DNA of 53,853 nt from Alphaproteobacteria bacterium (lineage in GTDB: Bacteria > Pseudomonadota > Alphaproteobacteria > WRAU01 > Hepatincolaceae). Made by a program: the position numbers and the translations under genes. The notes beneath the pieces were generated by a model, which saw only the letters and a program-made list of their open reading frames with translations, made no database searches and was not told the DNA's origin. The stretch lies in assembly GCA_031274895.1 (NCBI GenBank), contig JAISPM010000062.1:1-53853 (forward strand), written 5' to 3'. Shown one piece after another: positions 9,367 to 18,459 of this stretch (positions within the stretch are counted from its first letter, which is position 1; each line of letters begins with the position of its first letter).

Positions 9367-10149
9367 ATGACAATCATAACAAAAAAAGGATTAGAAAAAA
9401 TTGCAGGAGCAACTGCAGATAATCCATTAAAAATCACCCACTTTGCCCTTGGGGATATGAGTGGTGATACGGGTGCAGAAGAGGACGCAACACACAATGA
9501 AGATATGGAATCCCTTATCAACGAAAAATATCGTGATGTAATTTCCCATAAGTATTCCTATACCAACAACATCACCATAGAATGTGTGTTGCGCGCTACT
9601 GCACCTATTACAGAGGGTTTTTACATTAGAGAAATGGGGCTTTTCGATGAAGACGGCGATTTAATAGTAATTACCGAGGTTCCGCTACAGTATCGCCCTA
9701 TTACCGATGGTAATGCCATTACCGAACTACAATTTAACATTACTCTGCAATTAGATACCGCAATTGTAGATATTAAAATTACCGAGCAAACCGTTGCTAC
9801 TGCATCTTCAGTAAATAGAATTGAAGAAATTTTAGAGAACATAGACTATGTTGTTGAAACTAAAACTGGTTTAACTGGGACCAATATGGTTTACGGCTGG
9901 TATCGTAAGTATAAAAGTGGTTGGGTAGAACAAGGGGGAGAAGTTTCAGTTGCTCCCGGACAAGAAAGCATTCTATTTCCAGCATATATTTCTACACCAC
10001 TTGGAAGAACTCAAGCTACATGAGCTGGTGGAAATAATGCTAATGGAAATATTGTCGCTAGAGTAGAAGGAAGTAGTGTAAGAGTATCCTCATTTTCAGC
10101 TACTAGCGAGGGCAATATTTCATGGGAGGTAAAAGGCTTTGCCGCATAA
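9367..10149 (+). CDS. Tail fibre/collar protein 2, with one in-frame TGA (10021-10023)
   Basis: N-terminal collar domain as in fibre 1; YGWYRKYKSGWVEQGG; ...RTQAT[W]AGGNNANGN...ISWEVKGFAA*. Confidence 0.85.
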
Positions 10150-10163
10150 ACAAAAACTTAACA

Positions 10164-10226
10164 CCGTCATACCGACGTAGGTCGGTATCCACTGCAAATG
10201 GATGCCGTTTTTCAACAGCATGACGG
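10164..10226 (+). repeat. R2 dispersed repeat, inside tail module
   Basis: ccgtcataccgacgtaggtcggtatccactgc...gatgccgtttttcaacagcatgacgg. Confidence 0.85.
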
Positions 10227-10319
10227 AGAACAGAATTGAGATTTTATCTCAATAACCTTAATTACCATCACAACGGTAATTAAAAAACGACTAAAACAAC
10301 TAACAACAAAGGAGAAAAA

Positions 10320-11525
10320 ATGACAAATTTTTTACATGGCATAGAAATTATAGAAGTGGATAGCGGTGGACGCACTATTACCACGCCATCCACATCTGTA
10401 ATCGGTATTGTGGGGACTGCTCCACTTGCCAATGCTGAAAACTTTCCGCTTAATAAGCCCATTTTAATTACGAGCATTCAAGATATTATTGCACTTAAAC
10501 TTGGTGATGAAGGAACTCTTCCAAGTGCGCTATATTCCGTATATAATCAAACTTCAGCTATATGTGTGGTTGTGCGTGTGGAAGAGGCTCTTGAGGATTC
10601 TACAGATGCCACTCGCAATAGCCAGTTAGACATGGAGCAAACTCTTAAAAATTTAGCAGGCGATGTGGCTAAATACACAGGAGTTTACGCCCTTGCCCTA
10701 GCAGAAACTGAAACTAAATACAAACCGAAACTACTGGTTTGTCCTTATTACAGTTCAATTCCAACTGAAGATAATAAACCTAACGCTATTGTAGCTGCTC
10801 TATTAGATATGGCAGAAAAACTACGTGGTGTGGCAATTATTGATGGCACTAATACTACTAGAAGCGATGCCATAGATTTTGCATCGCAAATAGGTAATGC
10901 CAGAGCCATGATTATTGACCCGGCCTATAAACCATCTTTTAACAGCACTGAATCTACTCTTAGCGCATCGCCTTTAATGGCAGGAATTTTTGCTAAAAAT
11001 GATGCCACTAAAGGTTTTTGGTGAAGCCCTAGTAATACTGAAGTAAAAGGTGTTGCCGGTTTAACTCGCCCTGTTTCTTTTGGCTTATCTGACCCTACTT
11101 GTGATTCTAACCTAATGAATGAAGCCGGCGTTGCGACCATCGTATTTTCCAGTGGCGTTTACAAAGTTTGGGGTAATCGTAGTCCAAGCACTGACAACAA
11201 ATGGCATTTTATATCTGTGCGCAGAACTGTGGATACCATTTACGATGCCATTGAAAAATCTATGGAATGGGCAATGGATAGACCTTTTTCTAAACAATTA
11301 TTTAGTGATATTCAAAACAACATTCAAACCTACATCAATACTTTAATCGCCGGTGGTGCGCTTTTAGGTGGTAGTTGTTGGATTGATTCCTCTGCCAATA
11401 CCTTAGAAAGCTATACAAATGGGCAATTAATTGTAGATTTTGATTTACTGCCACCTAATCCTGTGGAAAGACTAACCTTTAGAGCGTCTTTGAATCAAAA
11501 TTATGTAGAAGAATTATTTAAATAA
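10320..11525 (+). CDS. Tail sheath protein FI, with one in-frame TGA (11022-11024)
   Basis: P2 FI-like; ...NDATKGFW[W]SPSNTEVKGVAGLTRPVSF... bridges ORFs 10320-11024 and 11115-11525. Confidence 0.9.
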
Positions 11526-11535
11526 GGAGAATATA

Positions 11536-12057
11536 ATGAGCTTAAGCACAATACCGAAAATTCTAAAAGACTTTGCTGTTTATATCGATGGCACACGCTA
11601 TGCGGGTCAGGTCAGCGAAATAGAATTACCAAAAATTACCATTAAAAAAGAAGATTACCGTGTGGGCTACATGAATGTGCCAATCACCATGGGGTTAGAA
11701 CCTATGGAATGCACCATTACCATGACAGAACAAGTTAAAGGTATTTTCTTGCTGATGGGGATGTTAAACAATAACAGCGGTAGTCTTGTAAGTTTTAGAG
11801 GCTATCAAGAGGGCGAAGGCGGACTAGACGCCAGCAATTCCATAGAAATTCAAATGCGTGGCGTATTTACCGAATACGATATGGGAACTGCCAAAAAAGG
11901 CGATGTGCCATCTTACAAGCTAAAAATTGCCCTGCAACAATATATCTATAAGCAAGACAATGTGGAGTTGATAAGTATTGACCCATATACCAATACCTTT
12001 AAAGTTGGTGAAACTGACCAGCTTGTTAGTTCTAAAAAAGCCTTAGGCATACTTTAA
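11536..12057 (+). CDS. Tail tube protein FII
   Basis: P2 FII-like (major tail tube), directly after sheath. Confidence 0.85.
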   Translation: MSLSTIPKILKDFAVYIDGTRYAGQVSEIELPKITIKKEDYRVGYMNVPITMGLEPMECTITMTEQVKGIFLLMGMLNNNSGSLVSFRGYQEGEGGLDASNSIEIQMRGVFTEYDMGTAKKGDVPSYKLKIALQQYIYKQDNVELISIDPYTNTFKVGETDQLVSSKKALGIL

Positions 12058-12076
12058 GTTATAACGGGTGTAAAAA

Positions 12077-12125
12077 TTCCCCTTCGCTTGGCGAAGGGGT
12101 GGCTCCGTAGGAGACGGGGTAGTGG
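12077..12125 (+). repeat. R1 dispersed repeat, inside tail module
   Basis: ttccccttcgcttggcgaaggggtggctccgtaggagacggggtagtgg. Confidence 0.88.
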
Positions 12126-12152
12126 TTAAATTAATTAAAAAAGGAAAAAACA

Positions 12153-12458
12153 ATGCAAAAAGAAATTATTTTAAAAACTCCAATAATTTTAGGAACCAAA
12201 GAAGATGGTTCAATATCTGAAACCTCAAAAGTAATTTTGCGTGAACCTACTGCGGGTGATTTACGCGGATTATCGTTAAAATCTTTGGTAGTGGATTCTA
12301 ACTCCAGCGACTGGATAATTTTATTAACCAGAATTTCGCAACCCAACCTATCAAGTGCTGCAATTAATATTATGCCCATGCGCGATTTCTCTAAATTAAT
12401 TGCAGGAGTATTGGAAATGCTGGGGGAGGATGAAGGGGCGGATACTTTGAACAAATAG
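12153..12458 (+). CDS. Tail assembly protein E
   Basis: P2 gpE-like size and position between FII and T, overlapped by E' frame. Confidence 0.7.
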   Translation: MQKEIILKTPIILGTKEDGSISETSKVILREPTAGDLRGLSLKSLVVDSNSSDWIILLTRISQPNLSSAAINIMPMRDFSKLIAGVLEMLGEDEGADTLNK

Positions 12459-12574
12459 AGGAAGCCCTTGCCAATTTAGCTCTGCACTTTCATTGGAGTC
12501 CAACAGAGCTATGGAATCTAAGCCTTAGTGATGTCCACATGTGGCATAATCTATTAATAGAAAGACTGGAATAA
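12444..12574 (+). CDS. Tail assembly protein E' (-1 frame extension of E); start is approximate
   Basis: Frame -1 to E reads ...YFEQIEEALANLALHFHWSPTELWNLSLSDVHMWHNLLIERLE*, matching the GpE family FHW...L.L...W pattern; no start codon of its own. Confidence 0.7.
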
Positions 12575-12578
12575 AAAC

Positions 12579-13616
12579 ATGAACAATAATACCTTTTTAG
12601 GCTTGCAGAGTAAATTTGCGAGTCTGGAACCTTTAAATCAAAGTATTAATAAACTCAACAGTAGCTTATTAATTTTGAATATAAGCATAGAAAAACTAAA
12701 CACAAGCCTAAATACTTTTATGGAGAGTGCGAAGAAAAAAAGTATCTGAGATATATTCTCGCAGCTTTTGGGTGATGTGGCTAATTCTATTGCCATATTG
12801 GATTTTGTTGGAATAAGATCTTTTTCTATCCTCATGGATAAGTTAGGAGGGTTATTTACCAAAATAGCAAGAGTAGCACTTTTCGTTCTTGTAGGCAGTT
12901 TGCAGGAGTTAAGTTATTTGTTTTTTAAAATAAAAAACGGAGCAATTGGTGTTTTTACAAAAGGCTTAGAGTTTTTACGCATTGCTTTTACGGCACTTGG
13001 CACCGCCATAAAGTTTATTGGAACAGCTATAAGTATTATTGGGAGGGTTATGCTTAGCAATCCTATTATCCTTGTTATTACTGCTATCGCAGCTCTTGCT
13101 ATATTAGTAATTGCCAACTGGGAAAAAGTCAAAAACTTTTTTGCTAATTTTTTTAGCGGTCTTGTTGAAAAATTCCAAAATGTCCGAGATTTTTTTACTA
13201 ACATATTTAGTAGCATTGCTGAGAAGTTTCAAAGTGTTAAAACCTTTTTTGCTGATGTATTTAATGGTATCACTGAAAAATTCCAAAACTTTATAAAAAT
13301 CGGCACGTTTATTAAAGACTTTATTAAGGAAGTTTTTGACTTTTTAATAAATACCATTACGGATAACCCGATTTTTAAAATTATAGAAAAAGGCATTGGT
13401 TTTGTTAAAAACTTAATTGGCGGTGGCGATATTAAAATCAGCAATCCTATAAATACAGTTAAAGAAGCAGTAGGATTAAACAGCCCTGTAAAGCCTGCCA
13501 ATAACAGCCAAGTTTATAACATAAATATCAGCTCCCAAGGCAATCCTATGGAAGTAGCAAAAGAGGTGAGCCGAGAGTTAGAAAAACAACAACAATTATC
13601 CATGGTAGGTTTTTAA
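12579..13616 (+). CDS. Tail tape-measure protein T (short, about 345 aa), with one in-frame TGA (12747-12749)
   Basis: ...AKKKSI[W]DIFSQLLGDV...; central hydrophobic segments; 18-aa repeats (EKFQ...); position between E' and U. Confidence 0.8.
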
Positions 13617-14072
13617 ATGTTAAGTAATAATCATAAAAAACAGTTGCTGCTTAAGGGTGTGCGGGGCGGCTTTTCTTTTCAGTTTTCTTTAGATGCAGAA
13701 GATGTATACATCAGTAGTTTAAGTCAAGATGTTAACTTCGGTTGAGAGGCACCTTCAGGTGATGATACATCAAGCAAACCTTTTACGCAAATGGCTTTTA
13801 AAGCCCAAAAAACTACCAGTGATATGACTCTAAGTGGTTTTATTTATGTTAATTCACAACTTGGCACAGGATTTCATAAATTAACCCAGCTTAAAAATAT
13901 CGCTAATACAGGAGAAACCTGATATTTAATTGATGAAAGCGGTAATAAACTTAAAGGCAGCGGCGAGGGGATTTGGTATATTAAAAGTATTCATCAAGAC
14001 AGTAGCGATTTCGTCAGCGGTTTAGATGCCCTAAAAATTAGTTTTTCCATCAACCTAAGCAAGTATAAATAA
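13617..14072 (+). CDS. Tail protein U, with two in-frame TGAs (13743-13745, 13920-13922)
   Basis: Missing from the ORF track because TGA splits it; reads MLSNNHKKQLLLKGVRGGFSFQFSLDAEDVYISSLSQDVNFG[W]EAPSGDD...GET[W]YLIDESG...INLSKYK*; position between T and X. Confidence 0.8.
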
Positions 14073-14073
14073 C

Positions 14074-14277
14074 ATGAAATATATAGTAAAACGTAAAGAT
14101 GAGACCCTTGACGAAATAGTTTCTAAAAATTATGGCAGTAGCTTCGGCTACTTAGAGTTGGTATTAAAAGCTAATCCATTTTTATACACCCAAGGGGTTT
14201 ATTTAAAAGTAGGATTAGCCATTGAATTACCGGAGCTAAAAAAGGAAGCACAAAGTAGGATTGCATTATGGAATTAA
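14074..14277 (+). CDS. Tail protein X (LysM-like)
   Basis: 67 aa, MKYIVKRKDETLDEIVSKNYG..., gpX family. Confidence 0.85.
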   Translation: MKYIVKRKDETLDEIVSKNYGSSFGYLELVLKANPFLYTQGVYLKVGLAIELPELKKEAQSRIALWN

Positions 14278-15179
14278 AAATCCAAATTTATATTAATAAT
14301 AATTTTAGCTCAGTGGCAACAGAACGTCTTCTGAGCTTTAACATAGAAGATAACAGCGGGCTGCAGTTAGATAACATGCTGCTGGAGATAAATAATTATG
14401 ATGATGGTATAGCAATTCCTAAAACCAATTCCATTATTGAATTGGCAATCGGCAGTGGCGAGCATATCTATAAAATGGGAAGATTTATTGCACAAAATAT
14501 CAGCAGCACAGATAGTATTATTACCATAAGCTGTATATCTCAGGATTTAAACTTTGGCAGAATAAAACACAACCGAGTATTTAAAGATAAATCCCTTGAA
14601 GATATTCTTAAAACTTTGGCAAATGATTTAGACTTAGGTCTTTATAATAATGTTAATGCGCAGGTGGGGTATTATTTACAAGAAAATAAAACATCATTAG
14701 AGGTATTAGCAGAGTTAAGTGAGATATTCTTCGCTGTGGCAAATATTAAAGATAATAATTTGGTATTTGTATCTAAAGAAAATCCTAAGGAGGTTTCTAT
14801 AAATGACGCTGATATTCTAAATATTGCCATCAAAGATAACTCTAAAAAATATTATAACGGCGTAATGTTGAATTCTTGAAATATTAAGCAGGCAGAGTTG
14901 GAAGTTACGAAAATGGGTGAGGAGCCGTTTTTAATGTTGTCTAACTGTGTGGAAACAGGTCTGAAAAATACTTACCTTAATTCTAAATATCAAGAAATTA
15001 AAGAAAAAGAAGTTGTCAGTATGATTTTAGTTGGAAATCCACAACTGCAAGCAGGTTTTAGCTTTGTTATAAATAGTGAAACTTATAACCAGTTTAATGG
15101 TAAATATCGTATGGAAAAAGTCGTGCATAAGTATAATAATGCTTATATTACAATTATTGATGCAATAAAGATACCTTAA
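14268..15179 (+). CDS. Late control/tail hub protein D, with one in-frame TGA (14877-14879)
   Basis: ...YNGVMLNS[W]NIKQAELEVTKMGEEPF... joins ORFs 14268-14879 and 14898-15179; position after X. Confidence 0.83.
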
Positions 15180-15180
15180 A

Positions 15181-15233
15181 TCCCCTTCACTTGGGCGTTG
15201 TGGGTGGATGCCGTTAGGCAGACGGGGCAGTGG
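15181..15233 (+). repeat. R1 dispersed repeat at 3' end of tail module
   Basis: tccccttcacttgggcgttgtgggtggatgccgttaggcagacggggcagtgg. Confidence 0.85.
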
Positions 15234-15268
15234 TAAAATTATTAAAAATCGTTGTTATTTAATGTTCA

Positions 15269-15721
15269 ATGGATTATTCTTATATTAACATGAAAATACA
15301 TACAATCGGATTTAGTGGTAAAAAACAAGATGAATTCTTTGCAATTTTAAATGCAGCAGGCATTACGAAGTTGTTGGACATTCGTCTTTATAGGATTGCA
15401 CGGTTTGTGCCATGGGCGAGTGGGGCAAATCTTTCTGCAGAATGTAGCAACCATGGCATTGAATATTTAGTAATACCTGAGCTTACTCCAACCAAAGAAT
15501 TGCTATCTGCATATAAAAACAATGAAATTGATTGGCTTGGCTACGAGCAAACTTTTAATAATCTTTTAGCTACACGAAATATTGAAAAACTATTTACCTT
15601 AGAATCCTTAGACAGCGCATGTTTTCTATGTTCCGAAAAGTTAGCAGATATGTGCCATCGCAGCTTAGTTGTTGAGTATTTACAAAAATATTTTCCTAAT
15701 ATGGAAATAGTTCATTTATAA
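15269..15721 (+). CDS. DUF488 family protein
   Basis: IHTIGFSGK...LLDIRLYR...DMCHRSLVVEYL motif. Confidence 0.75.
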   Translation: MDYSYINMKIHTIGFSGKKQDEFFAILNAAGITKLLDIRLYRIARFVPWASGANLSAECSNHGIEYLVIPELTPTKELLSAYKNNEIDWLGYEQTFNNLLATRNIEKLFTLESLDSACFLCSEKLADMCHRSLVVEYLQKYFPNMEIVHL

Positions 15722-15728
15722 TAAAACT

Positions 15729-16469
15729 ATGTCAATAAAATCAAACATTGAATGGACAGACGCCACTTGGAATCCTATAGTTGGTTGTTCTAAATATAGT
15801 GGGGGTTGTATAAATTGTTATGCAATGCCGATTGCCGAACTCTTTCAAGCGCAAGGGGTTAAGGGTTATGAAAATGGCTTTCAATTAACTTTGCGTCCTG
15901 ATAGGTTGGATATTCCACTGCATTGGAAAAAGCCACGGCTTATATTTGTTGATTCAATGTGTGATTTATTCCATAAAGATGTTCCGCTTGATTATATCAA
16001 GCAAGTTTTCAATGTTATGAAGCGTGCAGACTGGCATATATATACAATTCTAACCAAACGGTCGCAGCGACTACGTGAATTAGCTCCATATTTAGAATGG
16101 CTACCACATATTGTTATGGGCGTTACCATTGAAAGCGATAAATACCGAGATAGGTTAGACGATTTAAAAGCTACACCATCTCACATGAAATATTTATCGC
16201 TTGAGCCATTAATTGCACCAATTGAAAGGCTTAATTTAAAAGGAATTGACTGGGTAATAGTCGGTGGTGAATCCGGAAAAAATGCCCGCCTAATGGATAC
16301 AAACTGGGTGCGACATATTCGCGATTGGACTCTTGAGCAAGGCGTAGCCTTTTGGTTCAAGCAATACAGTGAGTATAAATGTTTTGGTAATGTGCCAAAG
16401 CCCATACTTGATGGTCAAACTTACAGACAATTTCCAAACTTTAAATCAGGAATACCGAGTTTATTTTAA
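15729..16469 (+). CDS. DUF5131 (phage Gp37/Gp68-like) protein
   Basis: SNIEWTDATWNPIVGCSKYSGGCINCYA (Cys cluster), VGGESGKNAR motif. Confidence 0.85.
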   Translation: MSIKSNIEWTDATWNPIVGCSKYSGGCINCYAMPIAELFQAQGVKGYENGFQLTLRPDRLDIPLHWKKPRLIFVDSMCDLFHKDVPLDYIKQVFNVMKRADWHIYTILTKRSQRLRELAPYLEWLPHIVMGVTIESDKYRDRLDDLKATPSHMKYLSLEPLIAPIERLNLKGIDWVIVGGESGKNARLMDTNWVRHIRDWTLEQGVAFWFKQYSEYKCFGNVPKPILDGQTYRQFPNFKSGIPSLF

Positions 16470-16538
16470 CAACTTCTTGTTATAAAACGTTATCAAAAGA
16501 ACTACTTTACAAATTTAATAATAGTTATTATTATTAAT

Positions 16539-16778
16539 ATGTGGATTCTATTTTTTATTTATTGGAAGTTTGCAAGAGCTATGGTGATAGGAAAATCAAT
16601 ATTGGCAATAAAATTGGTAAGGGCATTGTTGTTAGTGATAGTGCTGAAAATTGTTGGTTTTATGGTATTGTTTTTCTTGTATTTTTCGCCTGAACATCGC
16701 ACAAAGGTTGATTCTAATGTGATTTTTGAAGATGTTTTTCATTCAAAAGTTGATTCTCAAGTAAAGTTAAATAAATAA
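16539..16778 (+). CDS. Hypothetical small membrane protein
   Basis: ORF with hydrophobic helices upstream of cydA. Confidence 0.35.
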   Translation: MWILFFIYWKFARAMVIGKSILAIKLVRALLLVIVLKIVGFMVLFFLYFSPEHRTKVDSNVIFEDVFHSKVDSQVKLNK

Positions 16779-16820
16779 ACCCATAAATTAGTTAGTAATT
16801 AGTATAAAGGAGAGTAAAAA

Positions 16821-18329
16821 ATGTTTGGCTTAGACAATGTAGATTTGTCGAGAATCCAGTTTGCGTATACCGTAGGTATCCATTTTATTTTTGTGCCGCT
16901 TACCATCGGGTTAGCATTACTTATGGCAATCATGGAAACTATTTACGTTAAAACCGGCAAAGAAATCTATAAACAAATGGTGCAATTTTGGGCAATTCTT
17001 TTTGCCATGAACTTTGCCATGGGTGTGGCAACAGGGGTTCCTATGGAATTCCAATTCGGCACCAACTGGTCGTATTATGCGCATTATGTGGGCGATGTAT
17101 TCGGTTCACCTTTGGCGATTGAAGGTTTAATGGCATTCTTTTTAGAGGCTACATTTATTGGACTCTTCTTCTTCGGCTGGAATAAATTAACAAAAATACA
17201 ACATGCTACCGTGACATGGTTGGTGTTTTTAGGCTCAAACTTCTCTGCCCTTTGGATTTTAGTAGCTAACGGCTGGATGCAAAATCCTGTAGGTTCTTAC
17301 TTTAATTTAGACACCATGAGAATGGAAATGGATAGCTTCAGCGCGCTGATTTTAAATCCGGCTGCTCAGTGGCGATTCTTACATACTCTAACCGCGTCGT
17401 ATATTTTAGGTTCGGTTTTTGTAATTGGAGTATCTTCTTTATATCTATTACGTAAGAAAAATGTTGAATTCGCCAAAAGAAGTATCATGGTGGCTTCAGT
17501 AGTTGGTTTAATTTCTACCCTTATAACTGCATATGCCGGTGATAGACAAGGTATTATCATTCATCAAACCCAACCTGCTAAAATGGCAGCTATTGAAGCT
17601 ATTTGGGATACAGAATCCTATCCGGCAGGTGTAACTCTTATGGCTTTGCCGGATCAAGAGGGACAAAAAAATCTTTACGCAGTTAGAATCCCCGGAGCTT
17701 TAGGAATGCTGGTGGGCGGTAGTATATCCGGCGTTAAAGATGTTATTATAGAAAACGAAGCTAGAATCAGAAGCGGTTTAATTGCTTATAACTCTTTAAA
17801 CGAATATAAAGCTGATAGAACTAATACACAAGCACGTGCTACTTTTGAACAACATGTGGGCGATTTAGGCTATGCGTTGCTTTTATTCAGAAATCTTCAA
17901 GATATTTCTAAAGCTACCGATAAAGATATTCAAATTGCAGCCCAAGGCACTATTCCTAAAGTGGCTCCACTCTTCTATAGCTTTAGATTTATGGTTGGTT
18001 TAGGAATTCTGTTCTTTGTATTCTTTACCACCGTATATGTAATGACAATTAAAAATACTTTTGCAAAATCTAGATGTATGCAATACATTGCTCTGTGGAT
18101 TATGCCATTACCTTGGATTGCAATTTATCTCGGTTGGTTTGTGGCGGAATATGGTAGACAGCCTTGGGTTATTCAAGATATTCTACCAACCTTTAGGTCA
18201 GCTTCGCATTTATCAGCTGCTACAGTATGGTCAAGTCTTGCGGGATTCTTTATTATTTACACTTGCTTAGTGATTGTGGACGCCATTTTAATGGTGAGGC
18301 AAGTTAAAAAAGGTCCAAACAACGGCTAA
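16821..18329 (+). CDS. cydA: Cytochrome bd ubiquinol oxidase subunit I
   Basis: DLSRIQFAYTVGIHFIFVPLTIGLALLMAIMET...; Q-loop; GRQPW motif. Confidence 0.97.
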   Translation: MFGLDNVDLSRIQFAYTVGIHFIFVPLTIGLALLMAIMETIYVKTGKEIYKQMVQFWAILFAMNFAMGVATGVPMEFQFGTNWSYYAHYVGDVFGSPLAIEGLMAFFLEATFIGLFFFGWNKLTKIQHATVTWLVFLGSNFSALWILVANGWMQNPVGSYFNLDTMRMEMDSFSALILNPAAQWRFLHTLTASYILGSVFVIGVSSLYLLRKKNVEFAKRSIMVASVVGLISTLITAYAGDRQGIIIHQTQPAKMAAIEAIWDTESYPAGVTLMALPDQEGQKNLYAVRIPGALGMLVGGSISGVKDVIIENEARIRSGLIAYNSLNEYKADRTNTQARATFEQHVGDLGYALLLFRNLQDISKATDKDIQIAAQGTIPKVAPLFYSFRFMVGLGILFFVFFTTVYVMTIKNTFAKSRCMQYIALWIMPLPWIAIYLGWFVAEYGRQPWVIQDILPTFRSASHLSAATVWSSLAGFFIIYTCLVIVDAILMVRQVKKGPNNG

Positions 18330-18341
18330 TTTTTGTCTTTT

Positions 18342-18420
18342 TGATTTTCTATGCAGGAATTTTTGTCCTCATGTATTTAAACATACACTTCGCACAAAAA
18401 TTCCTACATATAAATCTCAA
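18342..18420 (+). repeat. R3 intercistronic hairpin element (cydA-cydB)
   Basis: AGGAATTTTTGT (18355-18366) / ACAAAAATTCCT (18394-18405). Confidence 0.7.
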
Positions 18421-18459
18421 AAATCCTAAAAATTTTAAAATATGAATTGGAGATGAAAA

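Noticed and set aside
6988-15179. Tail genes as decayed pseudogenes
   Set aside because: All interruptions are TGA only, with no TAA/TAG and no frameshift apart from the expected E/E'. Overlapping start/stop architecture is kept and a UCA tRNA-Trp is present.
6988-15179. UGA as selenocysteine or glycine
   Set aside because: The embedded tRNA has tRNA-Trp features, not Sec or Gly. TGA positions look Trp-like (WW in gpI and FI; WE.KGFAA in fibres), and eleven scattered sites do not resemble a selenoprotein.
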